From: Thermoplasmata archaeon
GTDB lineage: Archaea > Thermoplasmatota > Thermoplasmata > Thermoplasmatales > Thermoplasmataceae
Reading direction: 5' to 3'
Length of the DNA stretch: 7,275 nt
Assembly: GCA_021819605.1 (NCBI GenBank)
Contig: JAKAQT010000079.1
Span: forward strand, 1 to 7,275
This document shows, piece by piece, positions 6,394-7,275 of this stretch (positions are counted from its first letter, which is position 1; each line of letters opens with the position of its first letter). A program made the position numbers and the translations under genes. Under the pieces are notes generated by a model. The model searched no databases and was not told where the DNA came from. It saw only the letters and a program-made list of their open reading frames with translations.

Positions 6394-6957
6394 CTATCTT
6401 CTTGCGTCGATTTTTTTGCTCAGTACATCCAGTGTTTCCTTGATATCACGGATATCCTTGGATATTTTCGGTATGGTTTCCATATAGATTCTTTCAAGCC
6501 TCTCTATTTTAGCCATCAGTACCTCTGCCCCCTTGCTGGGCAGTATTATGGTACCCGGATCCACTTTCTCATTAGCCAACTGCTGCATTTCGATTTCCTG
6601 TGATCCCGCGTCGGCTGTCCCCACAAGACTGGGGTTGAGTATCTGATAATCCCTTGCTGAAACGAAATTTGAAAATATGTATTCCGAGAGTTTCTGCCCC
6701 TTCTGCAATGCCCGGTAACATATCTGAGGATCAAGCGTTTCACGCAGGCCGTTTGAATAAATGATTCTTATCTGGGCCCTGTCGCAGAAAGGATAGTCGA
6801 ACGTGTGGAGCTTCTCGTTAGCCTTGCTTTCAAGATCCTTGTATATGCTGAATGGAATCTTTTCCTTGAGCCTCTTAACCTCGCTTGACAGGAGAAGTAT
6901 ACGGTTGAACCTATCGGCCTTCTCAATCTCATCCTTAAGCGAACCGTAGTCAACCAT
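6394..6957 (-). CDS. Protein of unknown function with C-terminal coiled coil (187 residues)
   Basis: A soluble protein, charged at both ends. Residues 1-50 look mostly helical (SLKDEIEKADRFNRILLLSS and what follows). The middle, about 54-115, is mixed, with strand RIIYSN and two cysteines at 58 and 80. A short linker (VGTADAGSQE, 112-121) and a Pro/Gly turn (VDPGTIILPSKG, 132-143) follow. The last 40 residues have heptad-like hydrophobic spacing: AKIERLERIYMETIPKISKD, then IRDIKETLDVLSKKID. Self-association or partner binding through this coil is inferred; no enzyme motif or DNA-binding domain is evident. The ATG at 6957 has no Shine-Dalgarno but has a TATA-like box 28 bases upstream, so it is probably leaderless and monocistronic. 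It converges tail to tail with the 124-residue gene. Not recognised. Confidence 0.75.
   Translation of the reverse strand: MVDYGSLKDEIEKADRFNRILLLSSEVKRLKEKIPFSIYKDLESKANEKLHTFDYPFCDRAQIRIIYSNGLRETLDPQICYRALQKGQKLSEYIFSNFVSARDYQILNPSLVGTADAGSQEIEMQQLANEKVDPGTIILPSKGAEVLMAKIERLERIYMETIPKISKDIRDIKETLDVLSKKIDARR
6411..6417 (+). terminator. T-run terminator for the small plus-strand genes
   Basis: Seven T's begin 17 bases after the TGA of the 124-residue gene. Archaeal RNA polymerase terminates at such tracts without a hairpin. The site lies inside the opposing coding sequence, where it encodes Lys-Lys near the C-terminus, so the RNAs of the two genes would overlap at their 3' ends. Confidence 0.4.
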
Positions 6958-6969
6958 GTTTCTGTCATT

Positions 6970-6985
6970 CGTACTAACGTACTAA
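6970..6985. repeat. Tandem duplicate CGTACTAA at the promoter of the 187-residue gene
   Basis: Two identical 8-base units lie head to tail, 12 bases before the ATG on the minus strand (TTAGTACG twice in that direction). They sit between, and partly overlap, the TATA-like box and the expected transcription start. Each unit contains the self-complementary GTAC. A protein bound here would block polymerase recruitment, so a repressor operator is a reasonable but untested reading. Confidence 0.45.
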
Positions 6986-6988
6986 AAA
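6982..6988 (-). promoter_or_regulatory. Probable TATA box of the 187-residue gene
   Basis: Reads TTTTTAG on the minus strand, centred 28 bases before the ATG at 6957. This is the spacing seen for the other leaderless starts in the window. It overlaps the upstream copy of the CGTACTAA tandem repeat. Confidence 0.45.
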
Positions 6989-7165
6989 CTTTGCACTGAA
7001 CGTGCTGCAGGGAAATGCGCAAGTTCAGGCTTCCTTATCACAATTCAGAATCAAAGGTCGGCAAAATACGGTGTGCTGGGATGCCATGGAACTGTTCAGC
7101 CATGAAACTTCTACAAATTTTAAGATCAAAGCTCCAATGCTCAGGAAATAGAAATTTAGAATTTC

Positions 7166-7181
7166 AAAAATTAAAAAAAAT
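7166..7181 (-). terminator. T-rich terminator after the right-edge gene
   Basis: On the minus strand, T8-AA-T5 begins one base after the TAA at 7182-7184. This is a strong archaeal-type U-tract terminator and separates the right-edge gene from the 187-residue gene. A perfect 6-base inverted repeat at 7151-7165 lies beyond it, on the wrong side for a bacterial-type hairpin terminator. Confidence 0.65.
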
Positions 7182-7275
7182 TTACGGCAGTGTCTGATCC
7201 TCCGCACGCTGATCGATGTAGGGATCGGTCCATTCACGGTGGCTGAACTGATCCTTGAACCCGGAAAGAACTCCC
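7182..7275 (-). CDS. C-terminal end of a protein gene entering from the right edge
   Basis: The last 30 codons of a minus-strand gene, ending in TAA at 7182-7184. The visible tail is hydrophilic and contains FKDQFSHREWTDPYIDQ followed by RAEDQTLP. The frame stays open to the edge, codon choice resembles the neighbours, and a T-rich terminator follows the stop immediately; together these make it credible despite the short length. It is too little for a family assignment. No membrane segment is visible in this piece. Confidence 0.6.
   Translation of the reverse strand, partial: GVLSGFKDQFSHREWTDPYIDQRAEDQTLP

Noticed and set aside
7151..7165. Perfect inverted repeat GAAATT-TAG-AATTTC as a hairpin terminator
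   Set aside because: AT-only six-base stem, and on the minus strand it follows rather than precedes the T-run; the T-run alone suffices in Archaea.
7015..7237. Overlapping 60-codon plus and 70-codon minus frames
   Set aside because: Both run through the AT-rich terminator, and the minus one starts inside the coding end of the right-edge gene in another frame; neither has a start signal.
1..7275. CRISPR array, transposon ends, toxin-antitoxin or phage-defence module
   Set aside because: No spaced direct repeats, no transposase or nuclease motifs, and no inverted terminal repeats were seen; the only tandem repeat is the short promoter octamer at 6970-6985.

Overview
The window looks like a chromosomal segment of an archaeon, most likely a Thermoplasmatales-type lineage. 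This is inferred from four things: frequent AGG/AGA (Arg) and ATA (Ile) codons; start codons with a TATA-like box about 27 bases upstream and no ribosome binding site (leaderless genes); an internal operon gene with a textbook archaeal Shine-Dalgarno (AGGTGAT); and a large surface protein crowded with N-glycosylation sequons, as in wall-less archaea. There is no rRNA, tRNA, insertion sequence, CRISPR array or phage gene.

Left third (1-2962): a serine biosynthesis locus. On the minus strand, serA (3-phosphoglycerate dehydrogenase, short form without an ACT domain) is translationally coupled through an ATGA overlap to a class V aminotransferase cut by the left edge. Divergently, across a 296-base gap, lies a full-length DUF1015 protein. 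SerA would make 3-phosphohydroxypyruvate and the aminotransferase would make phosphoserine (or act with glyoxylate/pyruvate). The DUF1015 protein is a candidate for the remaining phosphoserine/serine step, which is inference.

Middle (2953-5466): one long minus-strand gene for a polytopic membrane protein with a roughly 530-residue Ser/Gly/Asn-rich ectodomain and a C-terminal membrane anchor. It converges on DUF1015 with a 10-base overlap. I do not recognise a family.

Right third (5467-7275): across a very short divergent promoter gap come a possible 40-residue ORF with its own Shine-Dalgarno, then two small unrecognised proteins (105 and 124 residues) on the plus strand. Facing them is a 187-residue minus-strand protein with a C-terminal coiled coil; its stop codon abuts the stop of the 124-residue gene. 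A further minus-strand gene enters from the right edge and ends at 7182, followed by a T-rich terminator.

The firm functional calls are serA, the class V aminotransferase and DUF1015. The other genes are described by what can be seen in them.
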